DNA from: G965216255 sp965216255
Lineage (GTDB): Bacteria; Bacteroidota; Rhodothermia; Rhodothermales; Bin80
Length of the DNA stretch: 64,000 nucleotides
Reading direction: 5' to 3'
NCBI GenBank assembly: GCA_965216255.1
Contig: OZ244148.1
Location: 248,001 to 312,000, forward strand
Under the pieces are notes generated by a model. The model saw nothing but the letters and a program-made list of their open reading frames with translations, made no database searches and had not been told where the DNA came from. The position numbers and the translations under genes are program-made. This document shows, in pieces, positions 11,701 through 21,083 of this stretch. The stretch's first letter is position 1. Every line of letters starts with the position of its first letter.

Positions 11701-14700
11701 ACCACTTCGTCGTCCACGATCGTGCCTAATCCTTCAGCATCCTGAATCTCTGCATTCTCTGCACTGCTTAGCATGAGCCTGAAGGTCTCGCTGCCCTCTT
11801 GCTCCGCGTCGTCCGTAATGGGCACCCCAATGGTTCGGCTCACGACCCCCGGCATGATCTCCAGCGTGCCCATTCGCGCTAAGTAGTCGGCCCCCGCCGT
11901 CGCACTGCCGTCTCTTGTGGCATAACTCACCCTTACGGTTTGCACCGGGTTCGCCCGGTCCAGCGATACCGTAAAGCGAGCCTCGCCGCCGCCCTCTTCA
12001 ACCGTCACGTCATCCACACTCATTCGATACGTGTCGTTGTCCTGGATCGTGGCCTCGCCTGTAGCGTCGCCCAGGGCCGCGCCCGTGGGACTGCTCAAAA
12101 CGAGCGTGAAAGTCTCGTCGTCTTCCACAAGAGCATCCTCTATCACGATCACCTCCACCTGCCCGCTCAATTGTCCGGGAGCAATCACGAGCTCCCCGGA
12201 GGCCGGATGGTAGTCCTCAACTGCTGTCGCCGTGCCATCGAAACTCGCATACCGCACCGTGACCGGACGGATGGAGGCCACATTAATACTCGCCGTGAAC
12301 TCGGCCCGTGCGTCATCCTCCACCACCACCACATCGTCTATGAATAAAACCGGCAGGTCGTCGTCTGTGATAGTCACTGTCGCTACCCCGCGCGATATGT
12401 CCGCACCCACCGGATCCATGAACGACACGGTAAAGGCCTCTACCTCCTCCACCTGAAGATCATTCAGGATCCTTATCTCAATGCGCTCCTCCGAGGCCCC
12501 CGCCGGTATCGTGAGCGTACCCGTATCCGCCACATAGTCCTCGCCTGCGGTTGCCGTGCCGTCCAAAGTCGCATACCGCACGGTAACCGCCTCATTCGAG
12601 ACACGACTGAGCGCCACGCGTACAATCGCTGCGTTCGCATCCTCTTCGGTCGCTGCGTCTGTCGCCGTCAGCGACGCTTCGCCTTCATCATCCAGGATCG
12701 TCACCGTAGCCGTGCTGCGCGCAACCCTTGCGTCTCCCGACGCATTGCTCAGCCGTACGGTAAACGTCTCGCTCTCCTCGTCCACTGCATCGTTCAGCAC
12801 AGCGACAGTGATGGCCTGCTCCGTCTGGCCCGGCGCGAATATGACAACGCCGCTGCCCGCACCGTAGTCCGTGCTCGCGATCGCCGTGCCATCCGCCGTC
12901 GCCCAATCTACGCTCACACTCGTGCTGCGGGCAGGATCGAGTCGCACCCGGACCGTGGCGGTGCCCGCGTTCTCCGGCACCACCGCGTCCTCTATCAAGA
13001 GATCGGAGTGCTTGTCGTTGTCCCGTATCGTCACGCTGGCCGCGTCTGTTGCAATCTCCGTGTTCTGCGCTCCGCTCAGCTGCACCTGAAACGTTTCATC
13101 TTCTTCGATCAAATCATCCTCCAGGATCGCGATCCGGACGCTCTCCTCCGTGTCGCCGGGCCCAAAGATCAGCTCCCTATCGGTTGCCGCATAATCGGCT
13201 CCCGCCACCGCCGTGCCGTCTTCTGTGGCAACATGCACCCGGACCTCCGCCTCGCTCGCCGAGGTCAGGCGCACCGACACCACGGCCTCGCCTTGATGCT
13301 CGAATACCGACGCGCCGCTTACCACCAGCGTCGGCGCATCGTCATCGTCGATGATCGTTGCTGTGCCCACCGCCTGCTCCAGTCCCGCCGCAACAGGATT
13401 GCTCAGCACCATGCGGAATGTCTCGTCCTCCTCGTCGAAGCCGTCATCCGTAATGGCCACCGCAATCAGTAGCTCCGTCATACCCGGCGTGAACGTCAGC
13501 GTGCCGCTGGCCTCCGAATAGTCCGACCCCGCCCGCGCTGTGATGTCCTCCGTGGCATACCTGACGGTGACCTCGCTGGCGATTTGCCCGCTCAGTGTTA
13601 CCGTAAACTCCGAAGTCCCTCCCTCCGTCACCGGATCCGCGTTCTCTATACTCACCATCGGGGCATCGTCATTGTCCAGTATCGTGCCCGTGCCCTCTGC
13701 AGCGCCCACTGCCAATTCCGCGCCCACAGGATCCTGCAGCGTCAATACAAACGTCTCCGTCTCCTCCGAAAGCACATCGTCGCTCGTCCCCACCACTATT
13801 GTCGTATCCGTCTTGCCCGCCGGTATCTCCAGACTTCCGCCTACTGCCGCCTCGTAGTCCTGCCCCGCCGTCGCGGTAGCGTCCGATGTCGCATACGGCA
13901 CCGTCACCTCACGGCTGCTGGCCACACTCAGCTTCACTGCAAACACCGCATCCACGCCCTCCGTCACCGAAGGCGCATCCTCTATACTCACCGTCGGCGC
14001 ATCGTCATTGTCCAGTATCGTGCCCGTGCCCTCTGCAGCGCCCACTGCCAAATCCGCGCCCACAGGATCCTGCAGCGTCAATACAAACGTCTCCGTCTCC
14101 TCCGAAAGCACATCGTCGCTCGTCCCCACCACTATTGTCGTATCCGTCTTGCCCGCCGGTATCACCAGACTTCCGCCTACTGCCGCCTCGTAGTCCTGCC
14201 CCGCCGTCGCGGTAGCGTCCGATGTCGCATACGGCACCGTCACCTCACGGCCGCTTGCCTCGCTCAGCTTCACTGCAAACACCGCATCCACGCCCTCCGT
14301 CACCGAAGGCGCATCCTCTATACTCACCATCGGCGCACCATCATTGTCCAGTATCGTGCCCGTGCCCTCTGCAGCGCCCACTGCCAATTCCGCGCCCACA
14401 GGATCCTGCAGCGTCAATACAAACGTCTCCGTCTCCTCCGAAAGCACATCGTCGCTCGTCCCCACCACTATCGTCGTATCCGTCTTGCCCGCCGGTATCA
14501 CCAAGCTGCCGCCCACCACCGCCTCGTAGTCCTGCCCCGCCGTCGCGGTAGCGTCCGATGTCGCATACGGCACCGTCACCTCACGGCCGCTTGCCTCGCT
14601 CAGCTTCACTGCAAACACCGCATCCACGCCCTCCGTCACCGAAGGCGCATCCTCTATACTCACCGTCGGCGCATCGTCATTGTCCAGTATCGTGCCCGTG

Positions 14701-17700
14701 CCCTCTGCAGCGCCCACTGCCAATTCCGCGCCCACAGGATCCTGCAGCGTCAACGTGAACGTCTCCGTCTCCTCCGAAAGCACATCGTCGCTCGTCCCCA
14801 CCACTATCGTCGTATCCGTCTTGCCCGCCGGTATCACCAGACTTCCGCCTACTGCCGCCTCGTAGTCCTGCCCCGCCGTCGCGGTAGCGTCCGATGTCGC
14901 ATACGGCACCGTCACCTCACGGCTGCTGGCCACACTCAGCTTCACTGCAAACACCGCATCCACGCCCTCCGTCACCGAAGGCGCATCCTCTATACTCACC
15001 ATCGGCGCACCATCATTGTCCAGTATCGTGCCCGTGCCCTCTGCAGCGCCCACTGCCAAATCCGCGCCCACAGGATCCTGCAGCGTCAACGTGAACGTCT
15101 CCGTCTCCTCCGAAAGCAGATCGTCGCTCGTCCCCACTACTATCGTCGTATCCGTCTTGCCCGCCGGTATCACCAAGCTGCCGCCTACTGCCGCCTCGTA
15201 GTCCTGCCCCGCCGTCGCGGTAGCGTCCGATGTCGCATACGGCACCCTCACCTCCTGGCCGCTGGCCTCGCTCAGCTTCACTGCAAACACCGCATCCACG
15301 CCCTCCGTCACCGAAGGCGCATCCTCTATAGTCACCGTCGGCGCATCGTCATTGTCGATGATCGTCGCCGTGCCCACCGCCTGCTCCAGTCCCGCCGCAA
15401 CAGGATCGCTCAGCACCATGCGGAACGTCTCGTCCTCCTCGTCGAAGCCGTCATCCGTAATGGCCACCGCAATCGGCAGCTCCGTCATGCCCGGCGTGAA
15501 CGTCAGCGTGCCGCTGGCCTCCGAATAGTCCGACCCCGCCCGCGCTGTGACATCCTCCGTGGCATACCTGACGGTGACGTCGCTGGCGATTTGCCGGCTC
15601 AGCGTGACCTCAAAGACCGCCTCCCCCGCGCTCTCGCTTACAGGCTGGGTATCCGCAATCCGCAGTGTGAGAGCCTCGTCATCGTCGATTATCTTCACTG
15701 CCACTATGGCCGTGAAGCCCTCCAAACCGCCCCCGCTCGCTGTCAGCGTCAGCGTTTCCTCGTCATCAACCGCATCATCATCATGCACCGCAGTCACCGT
15801 TACCGTCTGGATTACCTCCCAGTTTTCCGGCGTGAAAATTATGGTCTCGGACGATAGCCGCACGTCCGTGCCTGCGTGGCCGGTGAGCGTCACTTTCACG
15901 TCCGATGTCGGCTTCGTCCGCAGGCGTACAGTAAAACCGTCTCCCGTTTCATCCCCCTCTTCTACCACCACAGAAGTATCATCGTCGAAGATTGTCTGTG
16001 TTGCAGTTACGTCGTCCGGTAAATCCGCACCTGATACTGCTGTCACTGTGAACGAAAATGTCTCATCGTCCTCGTCCTCGGAATCATTCACGAGAGTCAC
16101 GATCCTGGACGCATAACGACCGCCAGCTGGGATCGTCATTGAATCATCGTCTATCGACGTGTAGTCGTCCCCCTCGGTAGCAGTGTCCCCTGCCTCACTC
16201 TTAATCTTAAAATTCACCGTAACGTCCTCTCGGCCGACATTCGACAACCCGACACCGACCTGAAGCCGACCAATCCCTTCTGGAGCACCGTTCTCATGCA
16301 GCTCCAATACCGGCTGCGTGTATTCATCGTCGAATACTCTTATATCCACAATCACAAAATCTACGGCAGGATCGAAGCCGTCACCGCTTGCGGACACCGT
16401 TAGCCTAACCTCCTCGTCCTCGTCATCCTCGTCCTGCATTGCCGTAACTGTCACCGTCTGATCCGTTCCCCAATTCTCAGACGTGAAAATGAGCGTCGCA
16501 TCGGACAGCCGCACGTCCGTTCCCGCATGCCCCGATATCACCACCGTCACGTCCGAGGTCGGCTGCGTCTGCAGGTGCACAGTAAAATCTTCGCCATCGT
16601 CATCCCCTTCGTCCACGTCCAATTGCGTTGGGTCTACGACCAACCCATGATCGTCATCCCAAATCAATAACGGTGTTGCTGGGCCGGGAATTCCAAGGCC
16701 TGCACGTTGACAATATGAGTTGAATTCTTCGTTTCCCTCTACCAGGTCGTCTTGTATTATTTCCAAATCAATCACCGCAGGCTCACTTCCCCCGCTTCCT
16801 TTTTCAACAAGTAACCGAATTGGATCTGGAAGTATGAAGTCCACGCCAGGCGTTGCCGTTGATCCCTCAAAAAAAAGGATCATATGGTGGTCTGCCGGAG
16901 CCTGCGAGCCATCAGGTCTGTTGCAGTAAATTGTCGCCGTGCAACTTTCACCTTCGGAGGCGCCATAGAGATAACCCCAGCGAATCAGATTTGTACAGGT
17001 ACCACTGGATTCAGATATCACTCCCCTAGGCATTGACTCCGCAATATGCAACTCGTCTGCCGCACTCTGTCCACTCGGCTCCACTCTGGAGACTGCATTA
17101 CGCGGGTCCTCTCCCACCGCCATTCCGTTAATCATCAGGGACGCTACGCTTTCATTGTCGACAATTATACCGAGACTCGTACCTGAACCCAAGACCGCAT
17201 TCTGCACTCCGCTGAGCGTAAGCGTAAACGTCTCTTCACCCTCAATACCGTTGTCGTCAAGAATGGGCACCGATATGACCCCTGCAGTATCTCCAGGCGC
17301 GATGCGCAGCGTCCCGGATACGCCCACGTAGTCTGCGCCCGCCATTGCCGTGCCGTCCATGGTCGCATATGCGGCCGAGACCTCGAAGGCGCTGGGGGAA
17401 CTCAGCGTGATGGAAAACGCCGCGGTGCCGGCCCATTCTTCCACTCGCACGACGCTCTCAACTACCAGCACAGGAGGGCCGTTGTCATCGATTTCAATGC
17501 CTGCCGCTTCCGGTGGCGCACTTTCTGCGCTCTCCACTCCGCTCTGAAAAAGCGTAGACGCCTCTTGCGTCCCGGAAACTTGCCCTGGGTTTAACCCGGC
17601 GGCAAGCAATGTCAAAAGCACGATGAAAACACGGCTCCAAGGCAGACAGAGCAACAAGTGAGCATCGGCCGAACCGCGGCTCCACACAAACCGCATGTTC

Positions 17701-17717
17701 CGGCCGGATGCTGCCAT
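8793..17717 (-). CDS. Giant Calx-beta repeat surface protein with C-terminal outer-membrane barrel, copy 2 (complete, 2974 aa)
   Basis: Complete ORF of 2974 codons. Residues 1-50 form an export leader with hydrophobic core VFIVLLTLLAAGL. About 22 Calx-beta-like units follow, each near 108-112 aa and ending in a DxD/DND acidic turn. Two units have a divergent NW..(I/D)QTVTVTA form, and the second unit is degenerate with several Cys. Five consecutive units (13666-15345) are almost identical. Roughly residues 2625-2974 form an autotransporter-like barrel with alternating aromatic strands, ending in HATLRW, a typical terminal aromatic for BAM recognition. The likely role is a Ca2+-stiffened surface fibre or adhesin, inferred from architecture. 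It has no clear Shine-Dalgarno. A TA-N3-TTTG string about 30 nt upstream of the start in both copies may be a Bacteroidota-type -7 element, but spacing is non-canonical. No catalytic domain was seen. Confidence 0.95.
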   Translation of the reverse strand: MAASGRNMRFVWSRGSADAHLLLCLPWSRVFIVLLTLLAAGLNPGQVSGTQEASTLFQSGVESAESAPPEAAGIEIDDNGPPVLVVESVVRVEEWAGTAAFSITLSSPSAFEVSAAYATMDGTAMAGADYVGVSGTLRIAPGDTAGVISVPILDDNGIEGEETFTLTLSGVQNAVLGSGTSLGIIVDNESVASLMINGMAVGEDPRNAVSRVEPSGQSAADELHIAESMPRGVISESSGTCTNLIRWGYLYGASEGESCTATIYCNRPDGSQAPADHHMILFFEGSTATPGVDFILPDPIRLLVEKGSGGSEPAVIDLEIIQDDLVEGNEEFNSYCQRAGLGIPGPATPLLIWDDDHGLVVDPTQLDVDEGDDDGEDFTVHLQTQPTSDVTVVISGHAGTDVRLSDATLIFTSENWGTDQTVTVTAMQDEDDEDEEVRLTVSASGDGFDPAVDFVIVDIRVFDDEYTQPVLELHENGAPEGIGRLQVGVGLSNVGREDVTVNFKIKSEAGDTATEGDDYTSIDDDSMTIPAGGRYASRIVTLVNDSEDEDDETFSFTVTAVSGADLPDDVTATQTIFDDDTSVVVEEGDETGDGFTVRLRTKPTSDVKVTLTGHAGTDVRLSSETIIFTPENWEVIQTVTVTAVHDDDAVDDEETLTLTASGGGLEGFTAIVAVKIIDDDEALTLRIADTQPVSESAGEAVFEVTLSRQIASDVTVRYATEDVTARAGSDYSEASGTLTFTPGMTELPIAVAITDDGFDEEDETFRMVLSDPVAAGLEQAVGTATIIDNDDAPTVTIEDAPSVTEGVDAVFAVKLSEASGQEVRVPYATSDATATAGQDYEAAVGGSLVIPAGKTDTTIVVGTSDDLLSEETETFTLTLQDPVGADLAVGAAEGTGTILDNDGAPMVSIEDAPSVTEGVDAVFAVKLSVASSREVTVPYATSDATATAGQDYEAAVGGSLVIPAGKTDTTIVVGTSDDVLSEETETFTLTLQDPVGAELAVGAAEGTGTILDNDDAPTVSIEDAPSVTEGVDAVFAVKLSEASGREVTVPYATSDATATAGQDYEAVVGGSLVIPAGKTDTTIVVGTSDDVLSEETETFVLTLQDPVGAELAVGAAEGTGTILDNDGAPMVSIEDAPSVTEGVDAVFAVKLSEASGREVTVPYATSDATATAGQDYEAAVGGSLVIPAGKTDTTIVVGTSDDVLSEETETFVLTLQDPVGADLAVGAAEGTGTILDNDDAPTVSIEDAPSVTEGVDAVFAVKLSVASSREVTVPYATSDATATAGQDYEAAVGGSLEIPAGKTDTTIVVGTSDDVLSEETETFVLTLQDPVGAELAVGAAEGTGTILDNDDAPMVSIENADPVTEGGTSEFTVTLSGQIASEVTVRYATEDITARAGSDYSEASGTLTFTPGMTELLIAVAITDDGFDEEDETFRMVLSNPVAAGLEQAVGTATIIDDDDAPTLVVSGASVFEHQGEAVVSVRLTSASEAEVRVHVATEDGTAVAGADYAATDRELIFGPGDTEESVRIAILEDDLIEEDETFQVQLSGAQNTEIATDAASVTIRDNDKHSDLLIEDAVVPENAGTATVRVRLDPARSTSVSVDWATADGTAIASTDYGAGSGVVIFAPGQTEQAITVAVLNDAVDEESETFTVRLSNASGDARVARSTATVTILDDEGEASLTATDAATEEDANAAIVRVALSRVSNEAVTVRYATLDGTATAGEDYVADTGTLTIPAGASEERIEIRILNDLQVEEVEAFTVSFMDPVGADISRGVATVTITDDDLPVLFIDDVVVVEDDARAEFTASINVASIRPVTVRYASFDGTATAVEDYHPASGELVIAPGQLSGQVEVIVIEDALVEDDETFTLVLSSPTGAALGDATGEATIQDNDTYRMSVDDVTVEEGGGEARFTVSLDRANPVQTVRVSYATRDGSATAGADYLARMGTLEIMPGVVSRTIGVPITDDAEQEGSETFRLMLSSAENAEIQDAEGLGTIVDDEVVNLRIADARAQENAGQMVFVVRLEAASPVAVSTAYETRAGSATEGVDYRQAAGRLRFEPGETQKTITVDLVDDIMDEPDETFTVSLSSAENAEYALPEATGTIIDDDGAPVLGVVSEVRVGEGDGSAAFAVTLSNPGSLEVTATYATMNGTAMARQDYEAATGTLRIAPGETKGTITVPILEDNVKEEDETFTLVLSGAQNASLGSATGTGTIVDNDAVPTLSIGDIVMQESAASAAFTVTLSEQSTMAVRVEYATEDETATSGADYTETIGTLRIAPGETAGMITVPILADDLDEEDETFLVKLSGAEHAEITDGTGRGTITDDDETVTISIHDGRAPEDAGLLHLPVRLSRKSSRVVSVFFESSDISAEAGRDYTSSRGIVVFESGSTEGVVTITVLEDELDEEAEETFQVMLLQATNAAIARAAATGTIVDNDGMPLLRIGDITVSENGGEAVFTVSLSVPSMRMVSATYRTFDGTAQAGTDYVMASGTLTFAPGEVEQEVRVRLIRDERDWREETFSLALESAWNATLEDAIATATIVEEASIEEDVLAAHLARFARTASGHVVEAMAERLRWLDIDPACTPVSGESLQAMRYANPNWDPSAAELLSGCGLAASSGAFSVWGRGAFTRVSGKEGALSLSADVTTAALGADYRWKSGLMAGLLLAHSQASGTFKAYAAEGKTGSMLTGVYPYVSYHLPSDNIWALAGLGRGSTEVDGAERREADLGSSLVAAGATGTLASGHRARLSYEADAFLARAEAEAKISVSRLRAGLEGSVVLSRSIHPYLEAALRRDGRDAETGLGLEVGGGLRVARPGGRLRAEMSSRGLVTHAVEGLAEWGVAAALRYGEPQGRGLTAEIRPVWGPAQSGGKQALWRHDSVVDAAISPPGQKRLEVLFGYGTLLAKETGLAKPVLAVVLRERGRDYRLGYEVRMQNGLALSASGTARETANPWQTVDYGISAHATLRW
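13666..15345 (-). repeat. Five tandem 336-bp units inside Calx-beta copy 2
   Basis: The blocks containing TCATTGTCCAGTATCG recur near 13666, 14002, 14338 and 14674 and 15010, spaced exactly 336 bp, so each encodes one 112-aa Calx-beta domain. Units begin with AP(T/M)V(S/T)IEDAPSVTEG and differ at few positions (for example SEASG versus SVASS, and DDVLSEE versus DDLLSEE). The array is absent from copy 1, so it expanded or was deleted after duplication. The in-frame period allows copy number to change without breaking the gene. Confidence 0.95.
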
Positions 17718-18179
17718 TGCTCTCTGTGCTTCCTGTACCCAAATGTTAGCCCACCTTGTTCGCCAGAATCGTCAGGTACATTCCGAGGATCTGCCAGTGG
17801 CTTCAGAAACCGTACGCAAGCACCTCATTACCAAGGTATTGCGAGGGATACAATTCTGCGCTCAAGCGTTCTGTTTCTTGTACCCAAGTGCACAACTAAG
17901 GTGAATATAGTGCAAACCATAGCCCCTTATATTGGTTCTCCTGTCCTTTCAACAAATCGGTAAAGATTAGCGGATCCTACACCGAAAACCTGTCTTCGGA
18001 CGCATGTGCCATCCTGGTGCGCGCACTGATTGTCCTCACCGAATTCACAGAGCTCTATACCTATTCGATTTCCGGGATCCCTCGCGAACAACCCGCATCC
18101 TGAAGCAACTGCTGCGGCTGTTCTTTCTGCTCTATCTGCAGGGCTGGGCGCGCCGCGGGAGTGTCGTCCGTTTGCGGCA

Positions 18180-18423
18180 GGATCTCCTCATGCGCGTGGC
18201 CGCCTCTTCGAGAAGGGGCATGCGCAAGGAGGGTAAGCCTCTGGCCTCACAGCCGAGCATCTCGCGCCGGGTGGGTATGCTGGCGCGGGGACGCAATCTT
18301 GTGCGGCTGCGCCGCAAGAAACACCGTCCCGTGGCCAATGTGGCCGTGGCCCGGGAGTTGGCGGCCTTGCTTTGGGAGGCCATGCAGACGCGGCCCGCAC
18401 CACCGTTGGCACGGGCCGCATGA
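18180..18423 (+). pseudogene. IS110-family transposase C-terminal remnant
   Basis: The plus strand encodes RRGMRKEGKPL, then GMLARGRNLVRLRR and KKHRPVANVAVARELAALL. The last block matches the C-terminus of IS110/IS116/IS902 transposases, where K-H-x-V-A-x-V-AVARELAGF(L/V)W is typical, and it is followed shortly by a stop (TGA at 18421-18423). The Ser-containing domain and the DEDD catalytic domain are absent. The first part is shared with 7680-7806. An N-terminal piece of the same kind of transposase occurs separately at 51670-51807. Confidence 0.55.
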
Positions 18424-18933
18424 TGGGTACAAAGAAAACGCACGTAAAACCCACAGTCAAAGGCTTGTGGAGAAGAGGTTAGCTACGGATGGAGAGTCCA
18501 CGACCATGCTATGCGATAGTCGGTTACCATACCGGTGAGCTCACGGTGGTAGATCCTGGCAGCTCCCGACGAATCCGGAAACAGACGTTATGGTCTTGAG
18601 ACATCTGGATCTAGGAGTCCGTCTCGCTTTGTGGAAATACGGCCCCGTTGAGCCCAAACCAGGTGATTTCGCGTCCTTGAATGCCGCGAAACACTCAATT
18701 TGGAACGTATTTTGGTCCCTGATTAGCCCGAAACAGCCTTCAGACCGCTTAGATTGGGGGAAAACCACGCCAATAGCTCTAAGGCGAGACAGGCTCCTAG
18801 CGAGGCTTCGCCTCAGACCGACGAGACCGTGGGGCCGCTGTCGTAGCCTGAGAGCCGATACCACCTTTGGAAAGGCCGTTAGTTTGCTTGCGGTTATCCT
18901 TAAGTTGTAGTTCAATAAGCGTTAGGTACTGCG
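18424..18933. other. Intergenic, no gene supported
   Basis: Overlapping open frames of about 100-124 codons exist on both strands, but neither resembles a known family nor has a ribosome-binding site. I treat this as decayed DNA between two mobile-element remnants. Confidence 0.45.
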
Positions 18934-19084
18934 TTGAAGGTGGCACGCAGCGTAGCCGAAGTGATAAGGAAGCATGTGACGCTGGATCTCGAATGTATCA
19001 ACCGGCTGTACATGAACGTCTACGTTCCGACGGTGCAGACGCCGGGTGGAGCAGTCTGGTTTTTCCGGGAGGTTCGGGGCAAAG
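18934..19084 (+). pseudogene. N-terminal fragment of an unnamed conserved protein family
   Basis: The plus strand encodes AEVIRKHVTLDLECINRLY, then MNVYVPTVQTPGGAVWFFRE and VRGKEV. I recall the pattern VT-E-EC-DR-YLNVYVP-LQ from a widespread family of uncharacterised bacterial proteins, but cannot name a function. Homology stops near 19080, where transposase sequence begins in another frame, so the gene was truncated by the IS1634-type element or by a deletion. Confidence 0.35.
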
Positions 19085-19985
19085 AGGTCAAACCCGCCGG
19101 GACTGGATATCCGCCCTCAAAAAGAGCGGCATCCGCAGAGCGGAAGGCCTGCAGCTGTCCCTGTTCGACGAACAAGACCTGGCGCAGATAACCACCGCCG
19201 TCTACCCGGGGGAGCGGATCGTCCTATGCCGCAACGGGCCAGGGAGTCGGCGTAAAACCGCAAAAGACGGCTGGCACAGACCGAAAAGGCGCTGCAAGAG
19301 ATCGTACTGGCTATCCGGCGCAAAGATCATCCCCTGCGCAATATGAAGGCGGTCAGCTTCCGTGTAGGGAAGGTCATCGGCAGCTGGAAGGTGGAAAAGC
19401 ATTTTGATCTGGACATTAAGGAAGGCTTCTTCAGCTACCAACGCAACGCGGCCTCAATAGCCCGCGAAGCGTCCCTGGACGGCATGCACGCCATCCGCAG
19501 TAGCCTCAAGGAGCCGACTGCGGAAGAGGTGGTGCGCGACTACAAGCGACTCAGCGCTGTAGAGCAGGCCTTCCGGAGCCTCAAGACCGTGGACCTCAAC
19601 AAAGTAGGGCCCATCCACCACTACAGGACCCCGAGAGTCATCTGCCACGTCTTCCTGTGCATGCTGGCTTACTTCGTGGAACGGCACATGAAGCAGCTTC
19701 TGGCTCCGATACTCTTTGCCGAAGATGACCCGGAAGGCAAGAAGGCTGCCCGTGGTAGCATGCGGCAGGGCGTTCGCCCTCGGCAGAGCAAAAAGCCCGC
19801 TCCAAACGGACGCGGACACAAGGCCTTGAGCTTTGCCGCTCTCATGGCGCATCTGGGCACGCTATGAGGGCATCAGGTAGAGCCGCTGATCGGCAAGAAG
19901 CGCGTCTTTTTCACGATGCTTGGAGCGATGACCGACCTCCAGACCCGCGCCTTCGAGCTGCTGAGACTGAAGGTCCGGCGGCGCC
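19085..19985 (+). pseudogene. IS1634-family transposase, C-terminal two-thirds, frameshifted
   Basis: Fragments in successive frames read RRDWISALKKSGIRRAEG, LQLSLFDEQDLAQIT and YPGERIVLCRNG. After a frameshift near 19250 they continue VEKHFDLDIKEGFFSYQRN, IAREASLDGMHAIRSSL, VVRDYKRLSAVEQAFRSLK and HVFLCMLAYFVERHM. A further frameshift after 19865 leads to TDLQTRAFELL. This order matches IS1634-type DDE transposases, in which the terminal Glu lies in the ERAFRSLK segment (here EQAFRSLK). The N-terminal part with the first catalytic Asp is missing. It differs from the intact IS1634-type gene at 43092-44906. Confidence 0.85.
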
Positions 19986-20238
19986 TGTACCCAGCAAAGT
20001 ACCTTCCGCGGGTAAGATCTTCTTTAATATGGGCCCATCGATGGCCTCATGTGACTAAGCTCATCGCCCAATATTCCACATTAGTACTGGTAGAATCTCC
20101 AAAACATCTTCACTAAATGAGGTCAGCGAAAAGGGGAGCATCCGCTTTAACATTGGGCTCCAAAAAGTGTGCATAACAGGGGATTTCTGAATCTTCGGTC
20201 ACTACATTTGGCCGCAAAGTGCGTTTCGCGGCTTTTGT

Positions 20239-20883
20239 TCAGAATGTCATCTTGTCCTTGGGATGTGGCACCGGATTGACTCCAAGAGCCTCGTGGATTT
20301 CCCGTTGCACGGAACCCGGCTCTGATGTCGTGCGGACGTGGAGCGCTTACCCGTCCCTGGTTTCGAAGATGCTGGTAGTGCGGATCTGCCGCCAACGGAT
20401 GCTCTTGAGCGTCGTTCAACTGGAGCGCAAGTCTATCTTTCTGAGACACATCCGGATCACCTGTACCAGTTGGTACGAAACCACCGTGGTGAACAGATGG
20501 CCCTCCGCGCGTCGGGAACTGCAGTGGTAGATCGGCCGCAGACTGAGCTCCGAATTCAATGATCGGAACACGGATTGCAGATCGGTCAGCATCACGTACG
20601 TGCGCCAGAGCTCCTCGTCTGTCCACTCCATCTCGTTGCTGCGCTGGCAATACATCCCGGGATCTGTCATTATCGTGCCCGCCTTCGGGGCGTGTTTCCA
20701 CGTTATTGACCGCGACCGCTTGCCGCTGCCATCGACATGCACTTCGATCTCGCAATGCTGCCCAATGCCACCGTAGCGCTCCATCAAGCGCCCAATACGC
20801 TCCCATACCCGGCGTTTGCAGGACACAAAGCTCTGTCTTGACCGGCTGCTGCAGCGAGGGCGCCAGAGTGTCGTGAAGTTCAA
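20239..20883 (-). pseudogene. IS1634-type transposase C-terminal remnant, same subfamily as 43092-44906
   Basis: The minus strand encodes ERIGRLMERYGGIGQHCEIEV, then KAGTIMTDPGMYCQRSNEME, EELWRTYVMLTDLQSVFRSL and RRAEGHLFTTVVSYQLVQVI. This aligns without gaps to residues near 425-560 of the intact transposase. An in-frame TGA follows LRSS and a TAA occurs later. Alignment nevertheless continues in frame (IRTTSIFETRDG, LHVRTTSEPGS) to a TGA at 20239-20241. The N-terminal half is absent. Several of the mismatches are single base substitutions, indicating ordinary decay rather than recent disruption. Confidence 0.85.
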
Positions 20884-21083
20884 GCACTATCTAGCCAGGT
20901 TCGCGCCGATCCGTCGGTATTGTTAAGAAAGCTCTGATCTAAGCGGTGATTTTGGACCAATTGAGCTTCAGAGGCTCGGGCAGCGAAGAGGAAGCTCGAT
21001 TCCGCACTACATACCGATGTTAAGTATTGGTATTTGTTCGTTTTTCATTCCCAAGACACGCCGGAAGCGAGCCCAGGGCATAC

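Larger units (their letters stand above)
8793..18314. repeat. Right copy of the large direct duplication
   Basis: This is the partner of positions 1-7806. It includes the entire second Calx-beta gene, the 300 bp upstream (with the same ACAATTCTGCGCTCAAGCG block as 7340-7360) and part of the IS110 tail. The unit length is about 10 kb from gene end to gene end, including the non-homologous spacer 7810-8792. Confidence 0.92.

Noticed and set aside
13666..15345. CRISPR-like regular repeat array
   Set aside because: The 336-bp units are long and in frame inside a gene, encode protein domains and have no short spacer pattern.
13584..15857. 757-codon plus-strand open frame over the Calx-beta copy 2 repeats
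   Set aside because: It is antisense to the real gene. Its amino acids (His/Arg-rich, 112-residue period) arise from the reverse complement of acidic repeats. No signal or domain.
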